Assembly (NCBI RefSeq): GCF_026625785.1
Contig: NZ_CP113063.1
Span: 2,480,001-2,544,000, forward strand
Origin: Gordonia sp. SL306
GTDB lineage: Bacteria; Actinomycetota; Actinomycetes; Mycobacteriales; Mycobacteriaceae
Direction of reading: 5' to 3'
DNA length: 64,000 bases
Shown here one piece after another: positions 40,895 through 49,830 of the stretch (the first letter of the stretch is position 1; every line of letters starts with the position of its first letter). Below the pieces are notes generated by a model, which was not told where the DNA came from, made no database searches, and saw only the letters and a program-made list of their open reading frames with translations. The position numbers and the translations under genes are program-made.

Positions 40895-42835
40895 ATGACC
40901 GTGACCCCGGTGGATCAGACCGACATCCCGGAAGCCGGCGCCGCGCCGTCGAAGGCGAAAGCGCTTCTGCAGCGGGTCATCTTCCCGCGGCCCGGTGAGC
41001 CGATCGACGTGCGATCGCTGTATCTGGTCGAGTCGGAGGACAATTCACGGCGCGCCCACGCCCCGAGCCGGACGTCGGTGCTCGTGGGGGCCGAGTCCGA
41101 GGTGAGCTTCGAGACCTACTTCAATGCCTTCGCCGCGTCGTACTGGCGGCGTTGGAGCATCCTGGAATCGGTCGTACTGCGTGTCGAGGTGATCGGCACC
41201 TGTCGAGTCGACCTGTACCGCTCCAAGATCGACGGTTCCCGGATCGGCATCGGCGGCGACCTCGTCGCCACCGACGAGACCGGGCGCGGCGTCGCGGAGT
41301 TCGAACTCGACCTCGGTCCGTTCGAGGACGGCGGCTGGATCTGGTTCGACATCACCAGCGACACCGACACCGAGATCGTGGCGGCGGGCTGGTACGCGCC
41401 GATCGACAGTCCCGCCGGGCCGGACACCCGTCGCGTCACCGTCGGCATCCCCACCTTCAACCGGCCGACCGATGCGGTGAATGCCTTGGCGGCCTTGACG
41501 TCCGACCCACTCGTGGACGAGGTCATCGACGCCGTACTGATGCCCGATCAGGGCACCCGCAAGGTGATCGACGAGCCGGGCTACAGCGAGGCGGCCGGAG
41601 CGCTCGGCGACCGGCTGCACATCTTCGAACAGCCCAACCTCGGCGGGTCGGGCGGCTACGCGCGGATCATGTACGAGGCGTTGCGGCTCACCGACTCTCC
41701 CTACATCCTCTACATGGACGACGACATCATGATCGAGCCCGACTCGATCCTGCGGGCGCTGGCGATGTCCCGATTCGCCAAGACCCCGATGCTCGTCGGC
41801 GGGCAGATGTTGAATTTGCAGGATCGCAGCCATCTGCACTGCATGGGTGAGGTGATCAACCGGCACAACTTCATGTGGACCGCCGCGCCGTTCGTCTCCT
41901 ATGATCACAACTTCGCGAAACATCCACTGCGCGACCGGGAGAACTCCAAGAACCTCCATCGGCGGATCGACGTCGACGGAAACGGCTGGTGGATGTGCAT
42001 GATCCCGCGCGAGTGCGCGGAGTCCATCGGACTGCCCATGCCGCTGTTCATCAAATGGGACGACTGGGAGTTCGCGCTCCGCGCGGCGCGGGCCGGCTAT
42101 CCCACGGCGACTGTTCCGGGTATCGCGATCTGGCACATGGCCTGGAGCGACAAGGACGACGCCATCGACTGGCAGGCCTATTTCCACCTGCGCAATCGCC
42201 TGGTGGTCGCGTCGCTGATCCAGGACGGTCCGATCGACGGAATCCTGAAGTCGATGGTCAAGGCGACGTCGAAACACCTTTTGTGCCTGGAGTATTCGAC
42301 AGTCGCGATCCAGAACGAGGCGATCCGCGACTTCCTCGCCGGACCCGAGCACATCCGGGATCTGCTGCCGACTGCGCTGCCGAAGATCGCCGCGATGCGC
42401 AAGCAGTATCCCGACGCCGTGGTGTTGCCGTCCGCGACCGAACTCCCGCGGACCAGCGGCGAGGCGACCCACCTCGGCACCCGGGTGCCGGTGGGCAAGG
42501 TCGCCAAGATCAAGTCTCTTGCGGCGGCGGTGATCAACAACGCGCGTCCGGCCGACCCCCGTCATCACGAGGTGCCGCAGGCGAACTATCCGCCGATCGA
42601 GGCGCGCTGGTTCAGCCTCGGCCGCGTGGACGGCGTGACCGTCACCACCGCCGACGGACGCGGCGTGGTCTATCGGCAGCGCGACCGTGACAAGATGATC
42701 GCGCTGGCCAAGGAATCGGCCGCACTGGTGCGGGAACTGCGCGAACGGTTCCCGCAGATGCGCGAGACCTACCGCGCCAAGCATCAAGAACTGACGAGTC
42801 AGGAGAGTTGGGCGCGTGTCTTCGGAATCGACTGA
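40895..42835 (+). CDS. glfT2: Galactofuranosyltransferase GlfT2
   Basis: Polymerises the galactan chain by adding alternating beta-(1-5) and beta-(1-6) galactofuranose residues to the lipid-linked acceptor. It has 646 aa, close to the mycobacterial enzyme. An N-terminal beta-rich domain (about 1-160) precedes the GT-A domain (VTVGIPTFNRPTDAV). The metal site is YMDDDIMIEPDS (Asp275-Asp277). The active-site region KWDDWEFALRAARAGY carries the DWE acid motif, and the His in GIAIWHMAWSDKDD follows. The stop overlaps the start of the phosphatase gene by 20 nt. Confidence 0.96.
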   Translation: MTVTPVDQTDIPEAGAAPSKAKALLQRVIFPRPGEPIDVRSLYLVESEDNSRRAHAPSRTSVLVGAESEVSFETYFNAFAASYWRRWSILESVVLRVEVIGTCRVDLYRSKIDGSRIGIGGDLVATDETGRGVAEFELDLGPFEDGGWIWFDITSDTDTEIVAAGWYAPIDSPAGPDTRRVTVGIPTFNRPTDAVNALAALTSDPLVDEVIDAVLMPDQGTRKVIDEPGYSEAAGALGDRLHIFEQPNLGGSGGYARIMYEALRLTDSPYILYMDDDIMIEPDSILRALAMSRFAKTPMLVGGQMLNLQDRSHLHCMGEVINRHNFMWTAAPFVSYDHNFAKHPLRDRENSKNLHRRIDVDGNGWWMCMIPRECAESIGLPMPLFIKWDDWEFALRAARAGYPTATVPGIAIWHMAWSDKDDAIDWQAYFHLRNRLVVASLIQDGPIDGILKSMVKATSKHLLCLEYSTVAIQNEAIRDFLAGPEHIRDLLPTALPKIAAMRKQYPDAVVLPSATELPRTSGEATHLGTRVPVGKVAKIKSLAAAVINNARPADPRHHEVPQANYPPIEARWFSLGRVDGVTVTTADGRGVVYRQRDRDKMIALAKESAALVRELRERFPQMRETYRAKHQELTSQESWARVFGID

Positions 42836-43430
42836 TTCACACCGCGCGGGGGTGGACGGCTTCGGCGGGCCGACCAGTGGCGAGGCCGGGCTCCTGGTCG
42901 GACTGCAGACCGCGATCGCCGATCGGCCCGGTGTGGTTCCGGCGGCACGGGGTCTCTCGCATTTCGGCGAGCATTCTCTCGGCTGGCTGGCCGTGGCCGG
43001 CTCTGGCGCCGCATTGGCGCACCGTCGCGGCGACACCGACGCGCGGCGCCGGTGGATCGAGGCCGGGGTGGGAGCCTTCGGTGCCCACGCCGCATCGGTC
43101 GTGATCAAACGGGTGATCCGGCGTCCCCGGCCTTCCCATCCCGACATCCGCATCGGGGTCTCGACGCCCAGCAAGTTGAGCTTCCCGTCGTCGCACGCCA
43201 CGTCGACGACGGCCGCGGCGATCCTCATCGGTCGCGCCGCGGGTCTGCCCCCAGCGGCGCTGCCGGCCGCGTTGGTGCCCCCGATGCTGCTGTCGCGGCT
43301 GGTCCTGGGTGTGCACTACCCCACCGATGTGCTCGCCGGAGCGGCGATCGGAGCCGCGAGCGCGGCTGCCGTGATGGCGGGTGACAGACTGTTCGCGACA
43401 TCCAGGAACGAGATGAGCCCGAGGACATGA
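42816..43430 (+). CDS. PAP2-family phosphatase (Rv3807c-like)
   Basis: A 204-aa membrane phosphatase thought to remove the 5-phosphate from decaprenyl-phosphoribose phosphate, on the way to decaprenyl-phosphoryl-arabinose. The three PAP2 motifs are KRVIRRPRPSHP, SFPSSHATSTTAAA and SRLVLGVHYPTDVLAG. The first 35 residues are hydrophilic. GTG 42816 lies within the 3' end of glfT2, and ubiA overlaps its stop by 4 nt. The order glfT2, phosphatase, ubiA, aftB is as in mycobacteria. Confidence 0.9.
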   Translation: MSSESTDSHRAGVDGFGGPTSGEAGLLVGLQTAIADRPGVVPAARGLSHFGEHSLGWLAVAGSGAALAHRRGDTDARRRWIEAGVGAFGAHAASVVIKRVIRRPRPSHPDIRIGVSTPSKLSFPSSHATSTTAAAILIGRAAGLPPAALPAALVPPMLLSRLVLGVHYPTDVLAGAAIGAASAAAVMAGDRLFATSRNEMSPRT

Positions 43431-44347
43431 GCGAAGAGCCGATCGAGCACGAACCGGTGCTGGGACCCCCGAAGAATCTGGCGACCGGTCTGATCAAGGC
43501 CGTTCGGCCGCGACAGTGGGTCAAGAACGTCCTCGTTCTCGCGGCGCCACTGGCCGCGGGGAGCGTGGGCGACGGCAATGTACTCGGCCCGGTGGCGATC
43601 GCGTTCGTCGCGTTCTGCCTCGCCGCCTCGTGCATCTATCTGGTCAACGACGCCAAGGATGTCGAATCCGACCGGAACCATCCGACGAAGCGCTTCCGCC
43701 CGATCGCCGCGGGTGTGGTGCCCGTGCCGCTCGCCTACGGCTTGGCGGCAGTGTTGTTCGTCGCATCGCTCGGCATCGCCTTCATCGCCAACTGGCAGAC
43801 CGCACTGGTGATCGCGATCTACCTGGCCATCCAGTTCGGTTACTGCTTCGGGTGGAAGAACCAGCCCGTCATCGACATCTGCATCGTGTCGTCGGGATTC
43901 CTGCTGCGTGCGATCGCCGGTGGCGTCGCTGCCGAGATCGCCCTCTCGCAGTGGTTCCTGCTCGTCATGGCGTTCGGCTCGCTGTTCATGGCCGCGGGCA
44001 AGCGGTATGCGGAGCTCCAGCTCGCCGAACGCACCGGCGCCAAGATCCGTAAGGCACTGCAGTACTACACGACGACCTATCTGCGGTTCGTGTGGACGGT
44101 GGCCGCCACCGCAGTCGTCGTGTTCTACGGACTCTGGGCCTTCGACAAGAACTCCGGGCACGACACCAACGTCGCCTACGCCATCTCGATGGTCCCGTTC
44201 ACCATCGCCATCCTGCGCTACGCCGTGGACATCGACGGTGGCCAGGCGGGTGAACCGGAGGAGATCGCGCTCGGGGACCGCGTCCTGCAGTTGCTGGCCG
44301 TCGCCTGGTTAGTATGCGTGGGTGTCGCGGTCTATGCAGTCTCCTGA
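43427..44347 (+). CDS. ubiA: Decaprenyl-phosphate 5-phosphoribosyltransferase (UbiA family)
   Basis: Transfers phosphoribose from PRPP to decaprenyl phosphate, the first committed step toward arabinan. It has 306 aa with about nine membrane helices. The first Asp-rich motif is LVNDAKDVESDRNHPTKRFRP (NDxxDxxxD), and a second acidic region is VIDICIVSSGFLLRAIAGG. The start RPRQWVKNVLVLAAPLAAG is typical. It overlaps the phosphatase stop by 4 nt, and the aftB start lies 26 nt inside it. Confidence 0.94.
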   Translation: MSEEPIEHEPVLGPPKNLATGLIKAVRPRQWVKNVLVLAAPLAAGSVGDGNVLGPVAIAFVAFCLAASCIYLVNDAKDVESDRNHPTKRFRPIAAGVVPVPLAYGLAAVLFVASLGIAFIANWQTALVIAIYLAIQFGYCFGWKNQPVIDICIVSSGFLLRAIAGGVAAEIALSQWFLLVMAFGSLFMAAGKRYAELQLAERTGAKIRKALQYYTTTYLRFVWTVAATAVVVFYGLWAFDKNSGHDTNVAYAISMVPFTIAILRYAVDIDGGQAGEPEEIALGDRVLQLLAVAWLVCVGVAVYAVS

Positions 44348-46478
44348 GCACTCGTCCTCCGCCCAGGGTCCCACCACCGACGTCGATCCCGACGAGTCCG
44401 ACACCGAGAAGTTCGAGGCCGCGCCGCGCGAAACCGCCGACGGCAACGGCAATCCCGTCGAGAGCAACCAGGATCCGGCCGACGGAACCGTGACGACCCG
44501 CACCGGCGTGCGCGGCTGGGGCCCGCGGCAATGGGTTCCGACCATCAGCTTCGTCATCGGGGCCGTCACCACGGCCACGTTCTTCGCGATCGGTGCGTGG
44601 CAGCGACGCTGGATCGCCGACGACGGGCTCATCGTCCTGCGGACGCTCCGCAACCTGTTCGCCGGCAACGGCCCGGTGTTCAACGCCGGCGAGCGCGTGG
44701 AGGCCAACACCTCGACCGCGTGGACCTACCTCTTGTGGTTCTGGGCCTGGGTCACCGACGGTCAACTCGAGTACGTCGCCCTCTGGGTGGCGCTCGTGCT
44801 GTCCGTCGCGGCGATCCCGATCGCCATGTACGGGACCGCGCGACTGTTCGGGACCCGCCTCGGCGGGCTCGGCGGCGACGGGTGGACCCTCCTGTTGCCG
44901 TTGGGTGCGATCGTCTACATCGCGCTGCCGCCTGCGCGTGACTTCGCCACCAGCGGGCTGGAGAACGGACTCTGCATCTTCTGGGTGGCGGTGTTGTGGT
45001 GTCAGCTGGTCGCGTGGAGTCGACGTCGCGGCAGTGGCGTCTCCTGGCCCGGCCGAGCGGCCACGATCACGTTGGCGTTCACCGCCGGACTCGCGCCGCT
45101 GATCCGCCCCGAGCTGACCGTGGTCGGCGGTCTGGCGTTGCTGCTCGTACTGCTGGCGCCGTCGTCGTGGAAGATGCGGATCGCCATGGTGGTCGCCGCG
45201 GCCGTCCTGCCCGTGGGCTATCAGATCTTCCGGATGGGCTACTACGCGCTGCTCGTACCGAATCCGGCCGTGGCCAAGGACGCCAGCGGGTCCAAGTGGC
45301 ATCAGGGGTTCATCTACGTGGGCAACCTGTTCGGTCCCTATGTGCTGGTGCTGCCGGTCGTGCTGGCGGTCGTCGCCGGAATCCTGATCGTCGTCGGGAA
45401 CCGCATGCGGGTCACCGACGACGGCGTATCGGACGATGACGACGATGCCCCGGCCCCCGCCACCGGTCCGCGGGCGCGGCTGGCGCGGTGGTCGGCCTCT
45501 CTGCAGAGCCCGACCGCAGTGGTCGTGATGATCCTGGTCGCCGGCCTCATCAGCGGCGTCTACTGGATTCGGCAGGGCGGCGACTTCATGCACGGGCGCG
45601 TCCTGCTCGTACCGCTCTTCACCCTGATGTTGCCGCTGATGGTGATTCCGGTCACCATTCCGGGCCACGTCCGCGCAGCCTTCCGTCGCACCCCCGCGAC
45701 CGCCGATCGCGCGCGGCGCACGCGGGTCCAGCTCGTCGGCTCCCTCGTCATGGCGGCCATCTGGGTCACCACGCTGGTCTGGGCCATCGACAGCCACGAG
45801 AACGTCCTGCCCAATGCCGGTATCGACATCGGTCGTAGCGGGATCGTCGACGAGCGTCGCTTCTACACGACCAACATGGGCAACCAGAATCCGGTCACCG
45901 CGGAGGACTACCTCGACTACCCGCGTATGCGCGCGATGGTCGAGTGGATCGACAAGTACCGCAGTCAGGGTGGGGTCATCCTGCCGTCGTTCAACTACGA
46001 CGAGTGGTACATCGCCAAGCTGCCCGGCGACATCTCGCCGGAGAAGCGAAAGCTGTCGGTCTACTTCCTCAATTTGGGCATGACGAGCATGAATGCCCCG
46101 CTCGACGTTCGTGTCATCGATCAGATGGGCCTGGCGTACCCGCTCGCGGCCCATACCGAACGCCTCGAGGACGGCCGGATCGGGCACGACAAGGTGCTGC
46201 CGTCGGAATGGGTGGTCGCCGAGGCGCACGCCTTCCCCCGTAAGCCGGTGCTGCCCGGCTATCTCGACGAGGACGTCGTCCGGCAGGCCGAGGTCGCACT
46301 GACCTGTCCGGAGACCAAGGACCGATTCGAGTCGTATGAGGGTCCGTGGACCTTCGCACGGTTCAAGAGCAACCTCAAAGAGTCGTTCAAGTTCACCGAC
46401 TACCGGATCGAGCGGGACCCCGAGTACGAGATCGCGCGGTGTGGTTTGGAGATGCCTCCGCGCATCCATCCGCGCTGA
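44322..46478 (+). CDS. aftB: Terminal beta-(1-2) arabinofuranosyltransferase AftB
   Basis: Adds the terminal beta-arabinofuranose residues of arabinan from decaprenyl-phosphoryl-arabinose. It has 718 aa, longer than mycobacterial AftB (about 630). The extra length is a hydrophilic N-terminus of about 70 residues and an acidic loop (DDGVSDDDDDAPAPA). GT-C features: many membrane helices, and the first-loop acidic motif RRWIADDGLIVLRTLRNL followed by GERVEANTSTAWTYLLWF. The C-terminal 200 residues form a periplasmic domain. GTG 44322 overlaps ubiA by 26 nt. Confidence 0.92.
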   Translation: MSRSMQSPEHSSSAQGPTTDVDPDESDTEKFEAAPRETADGNGNPVESNQDPADGTVTTRTGVRGWGPRQWVPTISFVIGAVTTATFFAIGAWQRRWIADDGLIVLRTLRNLFAGNGPVFNAGERVEANTSTAWTYLLWFWAWVTDGQLEYVALWVALVLSVAAIPIAMYGTARLFGTRLGGLGGDGWTLLLPLGAIVYIALPPARDFATSGLENGLCIFWVAVLWCQLVAWSRRRGSGVSWPGRAATITLAFTAGLAPLIRPELTVVGGLALLLVLLAPSSWKMRIAMVVAAAVLPVGYQIFRMGYYALLVPNPAVAKDASGSKWHQGFIYVGNLFGPYVLVLPVVLAVVAGILIVVGNRMRVTDDGVSDDDDDAPAPATGPRARLARWSASLQSPTAVVVMILVAGLISGVYWIRQGGDFMHGRVLLVPLFTLMLPLMVIPVTIPGHVRAAFRRTPATADRARRTRVQLVGSLVMAAIWVTTLVWAIDSHENVLPNAGIDIGRSGIVDERRFYTTNMGNQNPVTAEDYLDYPRMRAMVEWIDKYRSQGGVILPSFNYDEWYIAKLPGDISPEKRKLSVYFLNLGMTSMNAPLDVRVIDQMGLAYPLAAHTERLEDGRIGHDKVLPSEWVVAEAHAFPRKPVLPGYLDEDVVRQAEVALTCPETKDRFESYEGPWTFARFKSNLKESFKFTDYRIERDPEYEIARCGLEMPPRIHPR

Positions 46479-46640
46479 TGATCTCGTCGTTCCTGGTCGT
46501 CGGATCGGCAACGGATCGGCAACAGTTCGGTTTGCCGTTCAATATCTCGAATCGGTAACGTTCGGCGGGATCTGGTCGATAGACCAGCGTGACCAGGACA
46601 CCCGTGCGCTGACCCGCCACCGAGGGGTCTCCCTGGCTCT

Positions 46641-46656
46641 TGTGACTGCTGTCACA
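46641..46656. promoter_or_regulatory. Perfect CRP/GlxR-type palindrome
   Basis: TGTGACTGCTGTCACA fits TGTGA-N6-TCACA at all ten informative positions. It lies directly upstream of the -35 of the promoter at 46661, in activator position. Confidence 0.65.
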
Positions 46657-46660
46657 GGGT

Positions 46661-46689
46661 TTGTCAGGGTAGGGGGTTTGCAATAGGCT
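46661..46689 (+). promoter_or_regulatory. Promoter of the first antigen-85 gene
   Basis: TTGTCA (46661-46666), 17 nt, TAGGCT (46684-46689). It should start transcription near 46697 and make a leader of about 160 nt. Confidence 0.6.
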
Positions 46690-46856
46690 CCCACAACGGT
46701 GCTGATCGGCCCGATATAGGCCGATGGTCGAGTCGTTCACGACTCGATCGAGCACCGGTTCGGGGAGGGCCAGCGGCCGGGTGTCGTAGAAGATGCCGGT
46801 CGGGCCGGGGACAGAAGGTCCCCGACCTGACAGGTGACAGAGGGAGAAAACAGTCG

Positions 46857-47846
46857 ATGCGCGAAGGTGCTGCCAAGCCGCGAACGACCGGCCGGACGAG
46901 TAGTCGTTTCGTCGCCGTGTTCGTCGCGATGGCGACAGTGATCGGACTCGCCGGAGTAATCGGGGGAGCGGGCCAGGCGAACGCCCGAATCGGTGGGACA
47001 TCGGTCGGACAAGAGCAGTTCTTCGTGAACGGCTGCGGCATGCCGAACGTGAAGGTTCGTGCCTGGAAGCGTCCGGGCAACTACAAGACCGTCGTCCTGC
47101 TCGACGGCATGCGTGCCCAGTACGACTACAGCGGCTGGGAGATCAACAGCAACGTCCAGGAGATGGTGCGCTCCGGCGTCAACGTCGTGGAGCCGATCGG
47201 CGGCCCGGCGAGCTTCTACTCGGACTGGGATGCGCCCAGCAACTTCAACGGCCAGAAGTACACGTACAAGTGGAACTGCGTCATCACCAACAGCTTGGTC
47301 CGCGCCCTCGACGCGCGCGGCTACCGCGTCGGTGCCGGCCGCAAGTACGCCATCGCCGGACTGTCGATGGGCGGTAACGCGGCCCTCGTGATCGGTGCGC
47401 AGAACCGCCGCAACTTCGACCGCGCGGCATCGCTGTCGGGCTACAACTTCCTGAACGCGCCGGGCATGCGCAGCGCACTGCGCATCGCGATGCTGGACGT
47501 GGACCCGAAGCCGTGGAACATCGACAGCATGTGGGGCCCGCCGTGGAGCCCGCGCTGGTTCGACAACGACCCGTTCATGAACATCAACCGTATGCACGGC
47601 ATGAAGATCTTCGTCGGCTCCGGCAACGGCCTGTTCGGTCAGTACAACGCCCTGCCGAACGTCTTCGACGACCTGTTCAAGGGCTCGACTCTCGAGGTCC
47701 TGGCGTTCACGCAGGCCAAGGCCTTCGAGGCGGCCGCAGCCCTGCAGGGTGTGCCCGTGATGACCTACGACGCCAACGGCACCCACGCATGGGGCTACTG
47801 GCAGGACATGTTGTGGAACGCCAAGAACCGGGGCTTCTTCCGCTGA
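46857..47846 (+). CDS. Antigen-85-type mycolyltransferase, first copy
   Basis: Transfers mycolic acid between trehalose monomycolate molecules and to arabinan. It has 329 aa and a signal peptide of about 45 residues (basic start, FVAVFVAMATVIGLAGVIGG, cleavage near ANA-R). The catalytic Ser170 is in GLSMGGNAAL and His310 in NGTHAWGYW. NNFLDGMRAQYDYSGW-type blocks and SFYSDW resemble mycobacterial FbpA-C. GAGGGAG precedes ATG 46857. It is the counterpart by position of fbpA/fbpD (Rv3804c/Rv3803c). It has no C-terminal extension, unlike the next gene. Confidence 0.93.
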   Translation: MREGAAKPRTTGRTSSRFVAVFVAMATVIGLAGVIGGAGQANARIGGTSVGQEQFFVNGCGMPNVKVRAWKRPGNYKTVVLLDGMRAQYDYSGWEINSNVQEMVRSGVNVVEPIGGPASFYSDWDAPSNFNGQKYTYKWNCVITNSLVRALDARGYRVGAGRKYAIAGLSMGGNAALVIGAQNRRNFDRAASLSGYNFLNAPGMRSALRIAMLDVDPKPWNIDSMWGPPWSPRWFDNDPFMNINRMHGMKIFVGSGNGLFGQYNALPNVFDDLFKGSTLEVLAFTQAKAFEAAAALQGVPVMTYDANGTHAWGYWQDMLWNAKNRGFFR

Positions 47847-47893
47847 TCGCGGACGGCGGGGTGACCCGGCGAACAACATAAGTCACAGAAATC

Positions 47894-47911
47894 CCACGCG
47901 TAACAGCGTGG
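47894..47911. terminator. Small hairpin after the first antigen-85 gene
   Basis: CCACGC-N6-GCGTGG lies 48 nt after the stop codon and just before the stronger hairpin at 47921-47963. Confidence 0.35.
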
Positions 47912-47920
47912 CGCACGCAA

Positions 47921-47963
47921 AACAGAACGCCCTACGTGTAAGAAACACGTAGGGCGTTCTGTT
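47921..47963 (+). terminator. Strong intrinsic terminator after the first antigen-85 gene
   Basis: A perfect 19-bp stem (47921-47939 with 47945-47963), 5-nt loop AAGAA, followed by GTCTGTGAGG. It is the clearest terminator in the window. It separates the two antigen-85 genes. Confidence 0.88.
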
Positions 47964-48053
47964 GTCTGTGAGGTTGATGTGACTTCTGGGGAGAAAGTTA
48001 CCGACTCACCAGGGCGGACGCCGTGATGCTCAGGTGCGCGAAGGAGTTCGAGG

Positions 48054-49589
48054 GTGAAACGGCGAGTGGTTCGGCGTCACGAGACGCAGCAGGAACGGGG
48101 GCGGAACATGGTGATCGCCCGGTGGACGGCGGCCGGCGCGGCGAGTGCCGTCGCGGTGGTGCTCGTCGTCGCGGCCGTGGTGGCCCCGGCGAGCGCTGAG
48201 CCCGCCGCGCCACCGGCTCCCGCGGCTCCCGCCGCCCCGGCGGCCCCGGCTCAGCCTCGCGAGGCCGCTCCGCGGTCGCCCGCACCGCAGGCACCGGCAC
48301 CGCAGTCGCCTGCTCCGCAGGCGACCCCGGCCGCGCCCGCCCCGATGGCTGCTCAGCCCGTCGGCGAGGTCAAGGTCACCAAGACCTACTGGTACTCGGA
48401 TCGCCGTGTCGCCCTGTGGGTGCATTCGCCGGCGATGAACAACGACATCCAGGTGCAGATCCTGCTGGCCCGCGACTGGTGGGCCAAGCCCAAGCAGAGC
48501 TTCCCGCAACTGGTGACCCTCGACGGTCTGCGTGCCCAGGAGGACCAGAGCGGCTGGATCCTCAACACCGACATCGAGGACTTCTACCGCGACAAGAACG
48601 TCAACGTGGTGCTCCCGATCGGCGGCGAGTCCAGCTTCTACACCGACTGGAAGGACGGCGACAAGGGCAAGCTCTATCGCTGGGAGACGTTCCTGCAGAA
48701 GGAACTCCCGCCCGTCCTGGAGGGTCAGTGGCGGTCCACCGACGTCCGCGGTATCCAGGGCCTGTCGATGGGCGGTTCGGCGGCGATGATGCTCGCGGCC
48801 CGCAACCCCGGCTACTACAAGTACGCGGCGTCGTTCTCCGGCATCCTGCAGATGACCTCGTACGGCATGCCGCAGGCTATCCAGTTCGCCCTGCGCGACG
48901 GCGGGGGCTACGACTCGATGAAGATGTTCGGTCCGCCGAGCGATCCGGCGTGGAAGGAACACGATCCCTACCTGCTCGCCGACAAATTGCGCGGGACGAG
49001 TCTCTACGTGTCGTCGGGCAACGGTCTGATCGGTCCGCATGACAAGGCCTCCGACATACCGATGCTGGCCACCAACTACTCCGGCGTCGGCCTGGAGGTC
49101 CTGAGTCGCGTCACCTCACAGCAGTTCGCCATCAAGCTGAACCAGCTCGGGATCCCCGGGCAGGCCGTGTACCGGCCGTCGGGCACGCACACGTGGCCGT
49201 ACTGGCAGTTCGAGATGGAACAGTCCTGGCCTCAGGCTGCCGCGGCGCTGGGGCTCGGTGCCGATCGTCCCGCCTGCAAGGTCGGGTTCCGCAAGGTCTA
49301 CGACGCCAACCGGAAATCGCTGGGTGAATGCCTGACACCGGTGTACTCGGTGCCCGGCGGCAAGGCCCAGGACTTCCGTGGCGGCCGCATCATCACCGGG
49401 CCGAAGGGTCCGAAGGTCATCGGTGGCGGCATCGGCGGGGCCTATGTCGGCGCCGGCGGCCCGGGCGGAAGGCTCGGTCTGCCGACCAGTGACGAGCTTC
49501 CCACCCGAGACGGCAAGGGCCGGTTCAACACCTTCCAGCACGGCCGGATCGTGTGGACCGCCAAGGATGGGGCCCGGGTCACCAGGTGA
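48054..49589 (+). CDS. Antigen-85-type mycolyltransferase with Pro/Ala linker and LGFP-like C-terminal domain
   Basis: A 511-aa exported mycolyltransferase. A signal peptide (about 1-48) is followed by a Pro/Ala-rich linker (about 50-100). The esterase domain has catalytic Ser238 (GLSMGGSAAM) and His379 (GTHTWPYW). The C-terminal part (about 405-505) resembles the LGFP-repeat wall-binding domain of corynebacterial PS1-type mycolyltransferases (VGAGGPGGRLGLPTSDELPT). Such a domain probably holds the enzyme in the wall while the first copy is free. AAGGAG lies 7 nt before GTG 48054. Confidence 0.9.
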   Translation: MKRRVVRRHETQQERGRNMVIARWTAAGAASAVAVVLVVAAVVAPASAEPAAPPAPAAPAAPAAPAQPREAAPRSPAPQAPAPQSPAPQATPAAPAPMAAQPVGEVKVTKTYWYSDRRVALWVHSPAMNNDIQVQILLARDWWAKPKQSFPQLVTLDGLRAQEDQSGWILNTDIEDFYRDKNVNVVLPIGGESSFYTDWKDGDKGKLYRWETFLQKELPPVLEGQWRSTDVRGIQGLSMGGSAAMMLAARNPGYYKYAASFSGILQMTSYGMPQAIQFALRDGGGYDSMKMFGPPSDPAWKEHDPYLLADKLRGTSLYVSSGNGLIGPHDKASDIPMLATNYSGVGLEVLSRVTSQQFAIKLNQLGIPGQAVYRPSGTHTWPYWQFEMEQSWPQAAAALGLGADRPACKVGFRKVYDANRKSLGECLTPVYSVPGGKAQDFRGGRIITGPKGPKVIGGGIGGAYVGAGGPGGRLGLPTSDELPTRDGKGRFNTFQHGRIVWTAKDGARVTR

Positions 49590-49830
49590 CGAACCCGGGC
49601 TGGGGTCGCAAATCTGAGTGCAGGTGTCGCCCGTGCTGAGACTTCGCTGAGGAATCGGTGTGTTTCCGCAGGTCGGGCGGGTCACTGTGCCGAAGTGCCA
49701 CCTCTGAGCAGGTAGCCTTGCGGCAGGCCGATCGCCGGATGGCGAGGCGCGGCAACAGGTGAGAGCCAGGGCGGTCGGGGTCGATGGATCACCGTCGGAA
49801 CCACCGCCCGGGCGCGACGAGGAAGTGACG

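Larger units (their letters stand above)
46479..46856. other. 378-bp non-coding region upstream of the mycolyltransferase genes
   Basis: No gene is visible. It contains a perfect CRP-type palindrome (46641-46656) and a promoter with near-consensus spacing (46661-46689), leaving a leader of about 160 nt before ATG 46857. The first half shows short direct repeats of ATCGGCAAC (near 46506 and 46516). Confidence 0.7.

Noticed and set aside
41045..46511. Long minus-strand frames (about 727 and 770 residues) antisense to glfT2 and aftB
   Set aside because: Antisense to well-identified membrane and GT genes; no domain or start signal.
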